A stretch of 64,000 nucleotides of DNA from Anthracocystis setariae (taxonomy: Eukaryota; Basidiomycota; Ustilaginomycetes; Ustilaginales; Ustilaginaceae): contig CAKMXJ010000012.1 in NCBI GenBank assembly GCA_928724745.1, forward strand, positions 471,001 through 535,000. Reading direction: 5' to 3'. Each line of letters starts with the position of its first letter. Position 1 is the first letter of the stretch. Made by a program: the position numbers and the translations under genes. Under the pieces are notes generated by a model. The model searched no databases, was not told the DNA's origin, and saw nothing but the letters and a program-made list of their open reading frames with translations. Below are positions 11,133 to 19,386 of this stretch, one piece after another.

Positions 11133-12140
11133 ATGGCGCCGCAACAGAAAGGTTTCTCGTGGTCCAACATCGCGGTTGGATCCATCATGAACATTGCCGA
11201 GGTAAGCTTATTCCTTCCCGCTCTCGTTTTCGTCCTACGCCTTTTTTTCGTGGTTGCAGCTACTTACACCGTCTCCCCTTTTTCTCTCTCTCTGTGCGCG
11301 AAATACAAATCGTAGGTGACCACGCTTGGCCAGCCTCTGGAAGTGATCAAGACGCAGATGGCGTCGAACCGACAGCAAACCATGATGCAAGCTCTCAAGA
11401 CGGTCTCGTCGCGTGGAGGCGTTCTGGGCTTCTACCAAGGCCTCATCCCCTGGGCATGGATCGAGGCGTCCACCAAAGGCGCTGTTCTTCTGTTCACTGC
11501 TGCGGAAGTTGAAAAGGTGGCCAAGAACGCCGGCTTCTCTTCCGGTGCGGCGGGTCTTGTCGGAGGTATGACCGGAGGTATCGCACAAGCGTATGCGACC
11601 ATGGGCTTCTGCACGTGCATGAAGACGGCCGAGATCACGCGCCACAAACAGGCCGAAGCCGGCATCAAACCGCCCTCGACCTGGGCGGTGTTCGCCGACA
11701 TCTACCGCCGCGAAGGCATCAAGGGCATCAACAAGGGTGTCAATGCCGTCGCCGTTCGTCAGTGCACCAATTGGGGCTCGCGTATGGGTTTTGCGCGTCT
11801 CGCTGAAACCCCGGTGCGAAGTCTGGTGGGCAAAACTGAAAAGGACAAGCTCAACGCTTTTGAACGCATCGCCTGCTCCAGTATCGGCGGAGCGCTCGCC
11901 ACCTGGAATCAACCCATCGAAGTCATCCGCGTCGAAATGCAGTCCATGGCCAAAGCCACACCGGGCAGCAACCGTCCAGAGAAACTCACCATCGGTAACA
12001 CGTTTGCATACATCTACAAGGAAAACGGTATCAAGGGCTTGTACAGAGGTGTCACGCCTAGGATCTTCCTCGGCGTCTGGCAGACCATCTGCATGGTCAG
12101 CTTTGCCGACTATGTTCGAGAATTTATCGGTTCCAAGTGA
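11133..12140 (+). CDS. YHM2: Mitochondrial citrate/2-oxoglutarate carrier Yhm2
   Basis: Member of the mitochondrial carrier family that exchanges citrate for oxoglutarate across the inner membrane, supplying NADPH-shuttle carbon to the cytosol; yeast Yhm2 was also reported to bind mtDNA. Two exons, 11133-11201 and 11316-12140, joined in phase 0 (donor GTAAGC, acceptor CGTAG), give 297 residues. Exon 1 encodes [17 protein letters not shown]. Exon 2 opens [19 protein letters not shown], and the protein retains the subfamily's distinctive [16 protein letters not shown] and [16 protein letters not shown] segments and [14 protein letters not shown]. Length and near-collinear similarity to yeast Yhm2 make the identification firm. 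A-rich sequence begins directly at the stop. Convergent with the flavoprotein gene, 155 bp between stops. Confidence 0.95.
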
Positions 12141-12177
12141 AAAAAAAAAGAAGAAAAAAAAAAAGAAAAAAAAAAGG
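12141..12177 (+). repeat. A-rich tract abutting the YHM2 stop
   Basis: Nearly pure A, broken by a few G, starting at the last base of the stop codon. It lies in the 3' UTR or replaces it; homopolymer length is uncertain. Confidence 0.85.
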
Positions 12178-12295
12178 ATCCCCTTCCACAGAGAGCGGCA
12201 AATAAATGCCATCATGGGTTTTCCGTTGTTGTAAATACGTTTAGAAGTGTGAAAACAAAACAAAAACAAAAACAAAACAAGGTGCAAGCAAGTTT

Positions 12296-14146
12296 TTAGT
12301 CGAGCTTTATGCAGGGATGGGGAGGGGGAGGGGAGAGGGAAGAGAGGATGGCGTGGGCGATGAGTTGGGCGGAGGTGACGCAGCCTTCGAGGAGTGGGAT
12401 TCCGGAAGCCCAGCTTCCGCCGACCCAAATGCCTACGCTTGCGTCTTGGGAGGATTGAAGCGGGCCGAGTGCAAGTTTGGCTGCTGCTGCTGCTGCTGCT
12501 GCCGCGGCGGAGGAGGAGGAGGGGGGGGATGGGGAAGGGAGAGGTTTGTGGAACAAGAGTTGACGCGCTTGGTTGGCGCGATGGGTGAGGATGGCTCTTT
12601 CGAATGTGGTTGTCGAGAGCACTGTGGATGCGTTTGGTTGAAGCGAGGCGAGCGGGTTGGTGGATTGCATGATCAACATCGCTGGTTGTTGATCTTCAAG
12701 ACGGAGGATGTGCGTTGCCATGGTAAATTCACCCGCGCTGGTGACAAGATTCAGGTCTCTCCAATCCGGTTTGGCTGAAGGTAGAAGCGTTCGATCGGTA
12801 TGGTTGACCACTGTAGCACGTTGGTATTTGAAACACTTGAGTGCTTGCCTCACGTTCTCCAGCCTGAGCGCTTCCAACTTGTCGTGCGATGCAATGCTTT
12901 CCTGGTAACCCTCGAGGAACTGCGCTGTCTGATTCGCCTGTGTTGCAAAGACGATATGGTCATACGGGCCATGTTGCCTCTCCCCCTTGCGATTTCCAAC
13001 GTCGTCGGTGTGATGAACGACATTGACCCAAGCTTTGCCATCGCGGTAAGTGACACTGCGCACCTCTGCATCCGTCCACACACTCCCCCTCCCCGTACTT
13101 CTCTCGGACATGGTCTCTCCTTGGTTATCGAGATGACCGACCAGCTTAGCGACCACCGTCCTAACTCCATCGCGTACCACAAAATGATCGTGGCCCAATG
13201 TCAATGCGATGTAATCCAACACTTCGCCCGCGGGACAGCTCCAAACCGAGTCCAACGAACACGTCATCACCGCACTCATCAACGGCGCCAACGTCTCCAC
13301 CGCAAACCCGAGTTGAAGTGCCACACACCTGCGCAGAATCGGTTCCACCATCCACTCGATCCACCCCACCTTTCCCGCACCCGCACGTGCGGGGAATGGA
13401 TCATGCACAAGCTGCTGTAAAGTCGAACTCCACACCGGATGATGCGGATCGCTAGTATGCCGCATCCGATTGTGATACAGCGCAATGACCAACAACTGTA
13501 AATACCCGGAAACGAGCGACAATAGCGAGGTAACGTACGTTCTGAGTCTTAGCATGTGCGCTACGATGGCAGCGACATCGAACGACAAGGTGGTGGGGAT
13601 GAGGTTGGAAGGGATGCTGATTCCACGCCGACCGTTTGCGCCGTTGTAAAGGATGGTGGGTGTTGGCGTTTTCGTGGAGGATGTGAAGGGTGGTGGTGAA
13701 GGTTGTTTCAACGAAGATGGCAGGGTGGCGAACGAGTAGGTGAAGTTGGTCTTTTTGATACGGATGCCGAGATGGTGGTAGAGCGCGAGCAGGTTCGGAT
13801 AGTATCCACCGGTGAATGCGCGCATGGGCACGTCGATGCGCAGAAACTTGTCCTGTTTGCATGTCTCCCTCGACCTGGAACCTAGACACGACTCTGAATC
13901 GTCCCAACCGGGTTGATCGAGCGAAAGCGGCAACGCCACCGAGATGCTAGCGCTATCCATCCCCAGCGTCGCGGCACGTTCGAAGATATCGACGCTAATT
14001 TGGGGTAACGAGGTATCCGAAGCTGAAAAGGCCGGTGATGAAAGGTGGTACGCTGCCACCAGACCCGTAAGACCGGATCCCACGATGGCCACACGCACGT
14101 TGCCGCTGCGTGCAGATGAGGTCGGCATTGTCGTCGTCGTCGTCAT
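12296..14146 (-). CDS. FAD/NAD(P)-binding amine-oxidase-like flavoprotein
   Basis: Predicted 616-residue oxidoreductase. The N-terminus has a Rossmann dinucleotide-binding signature VAIVGSGLTGLVAAYHL at about residues 18-34, where GxGLTGL binds the ADP of FAD. The first strand ends at the acidic pair in VDIFERA. The motif HIVFATQANQ near residue 400 matches the second FAD-contact motif of 'NAD/FAD-binding amine oxidase' proteins (COG2907 type). The C-terminus GIWVGGSWASGIPLLEGCVTSA is the usual flavin-closing GS motif. An Ala run (GCN repeat) near residue 560 is a microsatellite. Substrate is unknown; relatives include proteins near cyclopropane-fatty-acid synthases. No partner gene lies nearby. 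The start (MTTTTTMPTSS) could be the second Met. Confidence 0.8.
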   Translation of the reverse strand: MTTTTTMPTSSARSGNVRVAIVGSGLTGLVAAYHLSSPAFSASDTSLPQISVDIFERAATLGMDSASISVALPLSLDQPGWDDSESCLGSRSRETCKQDKFLRIDVPMRAFTGGYYPNLLALYHHLGIRIKKTNFTYSFATLPSSLKQPSPPPFTSSTKTPTPTILYNGANGRRGISIPSNLIPTTLSFDVAAIVAHMLRLRTYVTSLLSLVSGYLQLLVIALYHNRMRHTSDPHHPVWSSTLQQLVHDPFPARAGAGKVGWIEWMVEPILRRCVALQLGFAVETLAPLMSAVMTCSLDSVWSCPAGEVLDYIALTLGHDHFVVRDGVRTVVAKLVGHLDNQGETMSERSTGRGSVWTDAEVRSVTYRDGKAWVNVVHHTDDVGNRKGERQHGPYDHIVFATQANQTAQFLEGYQESIASHDKLEALRLENVRQALKCFKYQRATVVNHTDRTLLPSAKPDWRDLNLVTSAGEFTMATHILRLEDQQPAMLIMQSTNPLASLQPNASTVLSTTTFERAILTHRANQARQLLFHKPLPSPSPPSSSSAAAAAAAAAAKLALGPLQSSQDASVGIWVGGSWASGIPLLEGCVTSAQLIAHAILSSLSPPPPHPCIKLD

Positions 14147-14464
14147 TTTAAAGATTTGGCGCAGAGGAATGAAGATGGCAAGCGAGTGGGGTGATAGTTG
14201 GCAGGGTATCTATGCGTCATAGACCGGGACTGTTCGTGCTTGATGTGGATTCCATATCATCAATGTATGTGGAGGTAACAGCGATGGGGGATGAGGAGGA
14301 GGAGGATGGCGAGCGGATTGCTTGGATTTAAAGTGCTTTTAAAAAAAAAAAAAAAGAATTTCCTTTAATATAAGGGTCCTTTTCTTGGCATTCTGTTTCT
14401 GGGTGTGAGATCGAAATTAACATATGAAAGAAAGTCATAACTGTGTTTTTTTTCTTTTTCTTTT

Positions 14465-14504
<40 letters not shown>

Positions 14505-14675
14505 TTTTGTTTTGTGTCGGACGAATTTGTTTGTTTGTGTGTTGGTTTTGGTGGTTTGGTGACATCAATTCAATTCAATTCGACTCAGCCTCGATCTTCT
14601 TCTTCTTCTTCTTCTCTACAACCATCATTCGACGTGCAACGATCAAGCACGCCATTGAACCGGTCCCATAAGACC
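14147..14675. other. Divergent promoter region with long poly-T tract
   Basis: Shared upstream region of the flavoprotein (minus) and the RNA helicase (plus). It carries an A run at about 14341-14355, a T-rich tract at 14447-14503 with more than 35 consecutive T, and CTT repeats near 14595-14615. The sequence just before the helicase ATG is open in frame but consists of repeats, so it is treated as 5' UTR. Confidence 0.5.
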
Positions 14676-17600
14676 ATGGCCGACTCTTCTTCTTCTTCTT
14701 CCACATGGAGAAGCGGCGCCAAACCAGGCGGCTCCGCTTCAGCCAAGCCGAACGCAGGCAGGAGTCAAAACTCGAGATCCAGAGGAGGAAACGCAAACAG
14801 ATCAAAAGCTGCAAAAGATGCTACAGCATCAACATCGTCTGCATCATCATCCTCAGCAGCTGTAGCAGCAGCGACGGCGACGACGGCGACAACGACAACG
14901 AGCAGCTCTTCAGGATCCAAGTTCAAGTCGGGAGCACCCGCGAAAGCAACCAAGTTCCTCCCCTCCCAGCCTCTGCCATACCACTCGCTGCAGAACATCA
15001 AAGACTACTATCATGGACTGCTCGACAGCGGACTCGTCAAAAAGGCATGGATCGAAAACCCCAAAAACCCCATCCAGAACTACGTTCTCCACCGCACCGG
15101 AACCTACCCGGTCTACACCGTCGAAGAGGGCCAAGTGGAGGGCAGGAGGGACAACAACTTTCGCTGCATGCTTTGTTTCGATCTCGAAAACGAATGGAGC
15201 GTCTACGGCGATGCCAAGACCGCCAAGGATGCTGAGCGCGTAGCTGCACTCCATGCCGTCCTCTTCCTCCAGAACAAAGGCGACATCTTGACCAAAACCC
15301 CCACCGCATCTCCACCCGCACCGCTCGTGCCCCAGCAGCAAGGCCCCGTTTCGACGCTCAGCGACGGCTCTCAACTCACCGTCCAGCGCGCCAGAGAGTT
15401 CATCGACTTCTACTGCAAACGCTTCAACCTCGGTAAGCCCGACATTCGCCAGTCTGCTGGAAAGCAGTCCAAATCCAAACGTGGCAACAAAGCTTCCACC
15501 TCGGCAACCACCCAACCTCATGCGTCCATGTACATCGCCGGTAACGAGATCGGCGCCGCCGTGGGCAAGAATACCAAACAGGCTGTGGCAAACTGCTACC
15601 TCGAGTCGGTCGCCTACATCGAGTCCATGGATCCCACCCTCTGGAAGACCTTCAATCTGCACCACAAGCCCGGCGTGTCGATCGGCAAAGCGCCGCACGT
15701 CGCCTTCCACATGAGCGACGAACTCGAAGACTCGGTGCAAAACATCTACCAAACCATGATCCGCAGCAAGATCTACGCCAAACGTCCTCGCACCAGTGGA
15801 GTCGCCGCCGCCGGAGAGGATCCCAACGCTGCCAACAAGGATGCAAACGAGCAGCGCGACAAGCAGCGACAAGCTCGACAGATGCGCGCTAGACGCTTTA
15901 ACCAGCAATTCGGCGCAACCGACGACTCGCTCCAGAGAAAGAGTGAACAGCTTGAGCTCAACCTGGCAAAGTACTATGCGGACGATGCCATGGCCAAGAT
16001 GCGCGACCAGCGTCTCAGCTTGCCCGTGTCGCAAAAGCAGTCGGATGTGCTCGTCAAGGTGGAGCTCAACCAGGTCACCATTTGCATGGCCGCCACCGGG
16101 TCCGGCAAGACCACTCAGATTCCGCAGATCCTGTTCGACGATTACATTCTGCAGGGCAAAGGTGCCAAGTGCAACATCATCTGCACGCAACCGCGACGTA
16201 TCGCTGCCATCTCGGTGGCGGAGCGAGTCGCCAAGGAAAGGGGAGAAAAGCTCGGTCAAACCGTCGGATACCAAGTCCGCTTCGAAGCCAAACCGCCGCA
16301 GCCCAACGGCTCCATCACCTTCTGCACCACCGGAGTCTTCCTTCGTCGCCTGCAGTCCGCACTGGGCGATGCCGAATCGTCCAACACGTTTCTGGATTCC
16401 ATCACGCATGTGGTCATCGACGAAGTGCACGAGAGGGATGTCGAGACGGATCTGCTGCTCGTCGTGATCAAGCGCTTGTTGGCCGAGAGGAGGCGTTTGG
16501 GCAAGAAGGAAATCAAGGTGGTGCTGATGAGTGCCACCATCGATCCGACGCTGTTCCAAAACTACTTTGCCGACCACACGGGCCTCCCCGCGCCCGTCGT
16601 CGAGATCCCCGGCCGCAGCTTCCCCGTCGAAAAGCACTACCTCGAGGAAACGGTGAGGAACTTGGAGGCGTTGCGACTAGCGCCGCAAATGGGCGGATGG
16701 GTGTGGGGAGAGAAGAACGTGCGCGACTACATTGAACGCGAGGTGTATAACCGTGGCGGCACGGCCTCGCGCTCGCGATACGGTCAACCGGCAGTAAACA
16801 CCCACACCAACGAGGTGCACGACGAGATGGCGGATCAAGTCGACGATCTCGAGATCCCGTACCCGCTCGTGGCGCTCATCATCGCGTACGTGCTGAGCAT
16901 CTCGGATGACGGCCACGTGCTCGTCTTCCTGCCCGGATGGGACGAGATCAAAGCGGTCAATCTGCTGCTCACCGATACGGCCTACCATCCGCTGCTGCGC
17001 ACCGATTTCAACGACCGCGACCAGTACGAGATCCACATCCTCCACTCCACCGTGCCCGTAGCGGACCAGCAAGCGGTCTTTGAACCGCCTCGGAACAGGC
17101 GCATCCGTCGCATCATTCTGGCGACCAATATCGCCGAAACCTCGATCACGATCCCGGATGTCGTGTACGTCGTCGACACGGGCCGCGTCAAGGAGAAACG
17201 GTACGATCCTGAGCGCCACCTCTCGTCGCTCGTGTCGGCGTGGGTGGGCACGTCCAACCTGAACCAACGTGCGGGTCGTGCGGGTCGTCACCGTGCTGGC
17301 GAGTACTTTGGCGTGCTCTCGAAAGCGCGCTACGACCGACTCAAGGTTAATCAGACGGTGGAGATGAAGCGCACCGATCTGAGCAATGTGGTGATGCACA
17401 TCAAGGCGTTGGATATCCCCGGGATGGAGGTGGAGGAGGTGCTTGCCGGTGCGATCGAGCCTCCGGGCGCCGAGAGGGTGGTGGCGGCGATGGAGAAGCT
17501 CAAGATGGTGGGAGCGTTGGATGTGCATAAGCGGCTGACTTCGTTGGGCCGCGTGTTGTTGCAGTTGCCCGTGGATGCGGTGATGGGCAAGATGTGTTTG

Positions 17601-19079
17601 TATGGTGCGTTTTTCCGGTGTCTCGACCCGGTGCTGACGCTCGCGGCGATCCTGACGAGTAGGGATCCGTTCATGGCGCCCGTTCAGATGAGGGATGAGG
17701 CCGAGTTGGTCAAGGACCGTTGGTGTCCGCCGGACTTTCGATCGGATGCGTTCTGCGTGCTCAGGGCGTACACGCGCTGGTGGGACATGCAGGGTCGCGG
17801 CGACTTTGTAGCGGCGAATCGCTTCTGCCAGGAAAACTTCCTCAGCAAACTCACGCTTCTTCAGATTCAACAGGTCAAAGAACATCTCTTCCAGAGCATG
17901 GACAAGGCCGACATCATCTCGGTCATTTCGTCGTCGTCGGCTTCGGCTTCGACTTCCGGTGCGGGGTATTCCAAGTATAGGAGGATTCGCGAGACGGATG
18001 CGGAGCTGAATGTGAATTCGGACTCAACGTCGTTGCTAGCGGGGTTGGTGGCGGTGGCGTCGACGCCGAACTTCGCCATCAAGTCCGGCAAGGCGAGCTA
18101 CCGGACGGCGCAGGATAAGAGTTGTCTGATGCACCCGTCGAGTGTGTGTCACAGCAAGTTTACCAAGCACAAGCGCAGCGATGATGCGATGGTGGGGTTG
18201 GGCGAGAAGGAGATGTTTGCGTTTAGCGAAAAGGTCAAGAACGTGAGTGGGTCTGCGGGGCAGAATGCGAGTACGATGCTGCGCGGGTGTACGAGGCTGG
18301 ATCCGTTGACGTACATGCTGTTCGGTGCGACCGAGGTGAGGGTGTTGGGCGAGGGGGTGGAGTGCGATTACTGGTTGCCGATTACGGGCTCGGTGAGTGC
18401 GTTGGATGGGTTGGAGCGGCTGCGCGGCGTGATGGATGCGGTGATGCTGCGCGTGTTCGAAGGGATTGGCAAGAAGAGGAGGGAGAGTGGAAGGGATGCG
18501 GAGGAGGACGAGGGTGGGGAGGATGACGACGAGGGCGACGAGGAGGAGTGGGGTGATCGGACGGATCTATCGCTGTCGACGCAGGAGATCGGTGAGTTCG
18601 AGTACATGTCGCAGGGGATCGTTCATATTCTCGATGGATACGCGGGCGAGAGGGGTTGGACGAGCAGTCGCGCGTCGACTCGACCTGCCAGTCCTACAAA
18701 TCTCGGAATCGGCGGGTTGAGCTTGCACGACTCCACCCGTGGCGCTCCCGCCAGTGTCGCTAGTCAGGTGTATGGAGCTGGAACTAGTCGAGGTGGGTCT
18801 TCGGTGAATTTGAACTCGATGCCGTCGAGCAATGGGGGTAGTCGATGGACGAGTCGATCGCACACGCCCGATGTTCATCTTAGTGTTACCGATGATGCTC
18901 GGACTACCACTAGCGAGGCGACTAGTATCACCACCGCTGGTGTTGTCAGTGGTGGGAAAGAGGTCGAGACGGTGACAGGTGGGAAGGGGAGCGGTTCGAG
19001 AGGTAACTGGCGTGGTCGAGGGCGTGGTCGTGGTCGAGGCGGTCGTTCCAACCACGCTCACACTGCTACTACCAACTAG
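14676..19079 (+). CDS. dsRBD-containing DEVH-box RNA helicase (DHX9-like)
   Basis: Predicted 1467-residue SF2 helicase that should unwind RNA using ATP. The N-terminus is Ser/Ala/Thr-rich to about residue 95. Residues ~100-205 resemble a double-stranded-RNA-binding fold (ending AERVAALHAVLFLQ), and ~235-320 a second, weaker one. Helicase motifs follow in order: I AATGSGKTT (~471), II DEVH (~580), III SAT (~616), V TNIAETSITIP (~815), VI NQRAGRAGRHRAG (~861). HA2/OB-fold regions follow, then an acidic linker near 1275 and a C-terminal [11 protein letters not shown] box that could bind RNA. This order matches DHX9/DHX30/DHX36-type proteins. The start ATG (MADSSSSSS) replaces an upstream in-frame poly-T reading that would encode Phe runs. 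No intron. Confidence 0.9.
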   Translation: MADSSSSSSTWRSGAKPGGSASAKPNAGRSQNSRSRGGNANRSKAAKDATASTSSASSSSAAVAAATATTATTTTSSSSGSKFKSGAPAKATKFLPSQPLPYHSLQNIKDYYHGLLDSGLVKKAWIENPKNPIQNYVLHRTGTYPVYTVEEGQVEGRRDNNFRCMLCFDLENEWSVYGDAKTAKDAERVAALHAVLFLQNKGDILTKTPTASPPAPLVPQQQGPVSTLSDGSQLTVQRAREFIDFYCKRFNLGKPDIRQSAGKQSKSKRGNKASTSATTQPHASMYIAGNEIGAAVGKNTKQAVANCYLESVAYIESMDPTLWKTFNLHHKPGVSIGKAPHVAFHMSDELEDSVQNIYQTMIRSKIYAKRPRTSGVAAAGEDPNAANKDANEQRDKQRQARQMRARRFNQQFGATDDSLQRKSEQLELNLAKYYADDAMAKMRDQRLSLPVSQKQSDVLVKVELNQVTICMAATGSGKTTQIPQILFDDYILQGKGAKCNIICTQPRRIAAISVAERVAKERGEKLGQTVGYQVRFEAKPPQPNGSITFCTTGVFLRRLQSALGDAESSNTFLDSITHVVIDEVHERDVETDLLLVVIKRLLAERRRLGKKEIKVVLMSATIDPTLFQNYFADHTGLPAPVVEIPGRSFPVEKHYLEETVRNLEALRLAPQMGGWVWGEKNVRDYIEREVYNRGGTASRSRYGQPAVNTHTNEVHDEMADQVDDLEIPYPLVALIIAYVLSISDDGHVLVFLPGWDEIKAVNLLLTDTAYHPLLRTDFNDRDQYEIHILHSTVPVADQQAVFEPPRNRRIRRIILATNIAETSITIPDVVYVVDTGRVKEKRYDPERHLSSLVSAWVGTSNLNQRAGRAGRHRAGEYFGVLSKARYDRLKVNQTVEMKRTDLSNVVMHIKALDIPGMEVEEVLAGAIEPPGAERVVAAMEKLKMVGALDVHKRLTSLGRVLLQLPVDAVMGKMCLYGAFFRCLDPVLTLAAILTSRDPFMAPVQMRDEAELVKDRWCPPDFRSDAFCVLRAYTRWWDMQGRGDFVAANRFCQENFLSKLTLLQIQQVKEHLFQSMDKADIISVISSSSASASTSGAGYSKYRRIRETDAELNVNSDSTSLLAGLVAVASTPNFAIKSGKASYRTAQDKSCLMHPSSVCHSKFTKHKRSDDAMVGLGEKEMFAFSEKVKNVSGSAGQNASTMLRGCTRLDPLTYMLFGATEVRVLGEGVECDYWLPITGSVSALDGLERLRGVMDAVMLRVFEGIGKKRRESGRDAEEDEGGEDDDEGDEEEWGDRTDLSLSTQEIGEFEYMSQGIVHILDGYAGERGWTSSRASTRPASPTNLGIGGLSLHDSTRGAPASVASQVYGAGTSRGGSSVNLNSMPSSNGGSRWTSRSHTPDVHLSVTDDARTTTSEATSITTAGVVSGGKEVETVTGGKGSGSRGNWRGRGRGRGRGGRSNHAHTATTN

Positions 19080-19386
19080 TCCGTCATCCTCCCTACTTGA
19101 AATGCAATTCTGATGGGTATTCATCATCATCGTCAAATCACTCTCGACTCCATCGGCTTGACCCCACTTTCAATGTCGAGCTATTGTATCCGCGTGATTG
19201 AGCTGGCCAAAGACGCAAGTTGTCGCGGGTGAATGGACGGCGAACTACATAATATAATTGAGTCTGTGATTCGTGGGTGTTTATTATACTAAAGAGGCGT
19301 TTGATGTGGAGAAGGCCGTGACAGCACCGAGCCCACGCTTTTGCCTTGACCCACCATCATCGTGTTCCTGTGCGGTGTGCTGTACG

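Noticed and set aside
11235..12428. Minus-strand 397-codon frame over YHM2
   Set aside because: Includes translated homopolymer (Phe run) and antisense of YHM2; no family resemblance.
14910..16637. Minus-strand 575-codon frame inside the RNA helicase
   Set aside because: Antisense shadow of a long GC-rich gene; no motif, no start context, and it overlaps invariant helicase motifs.
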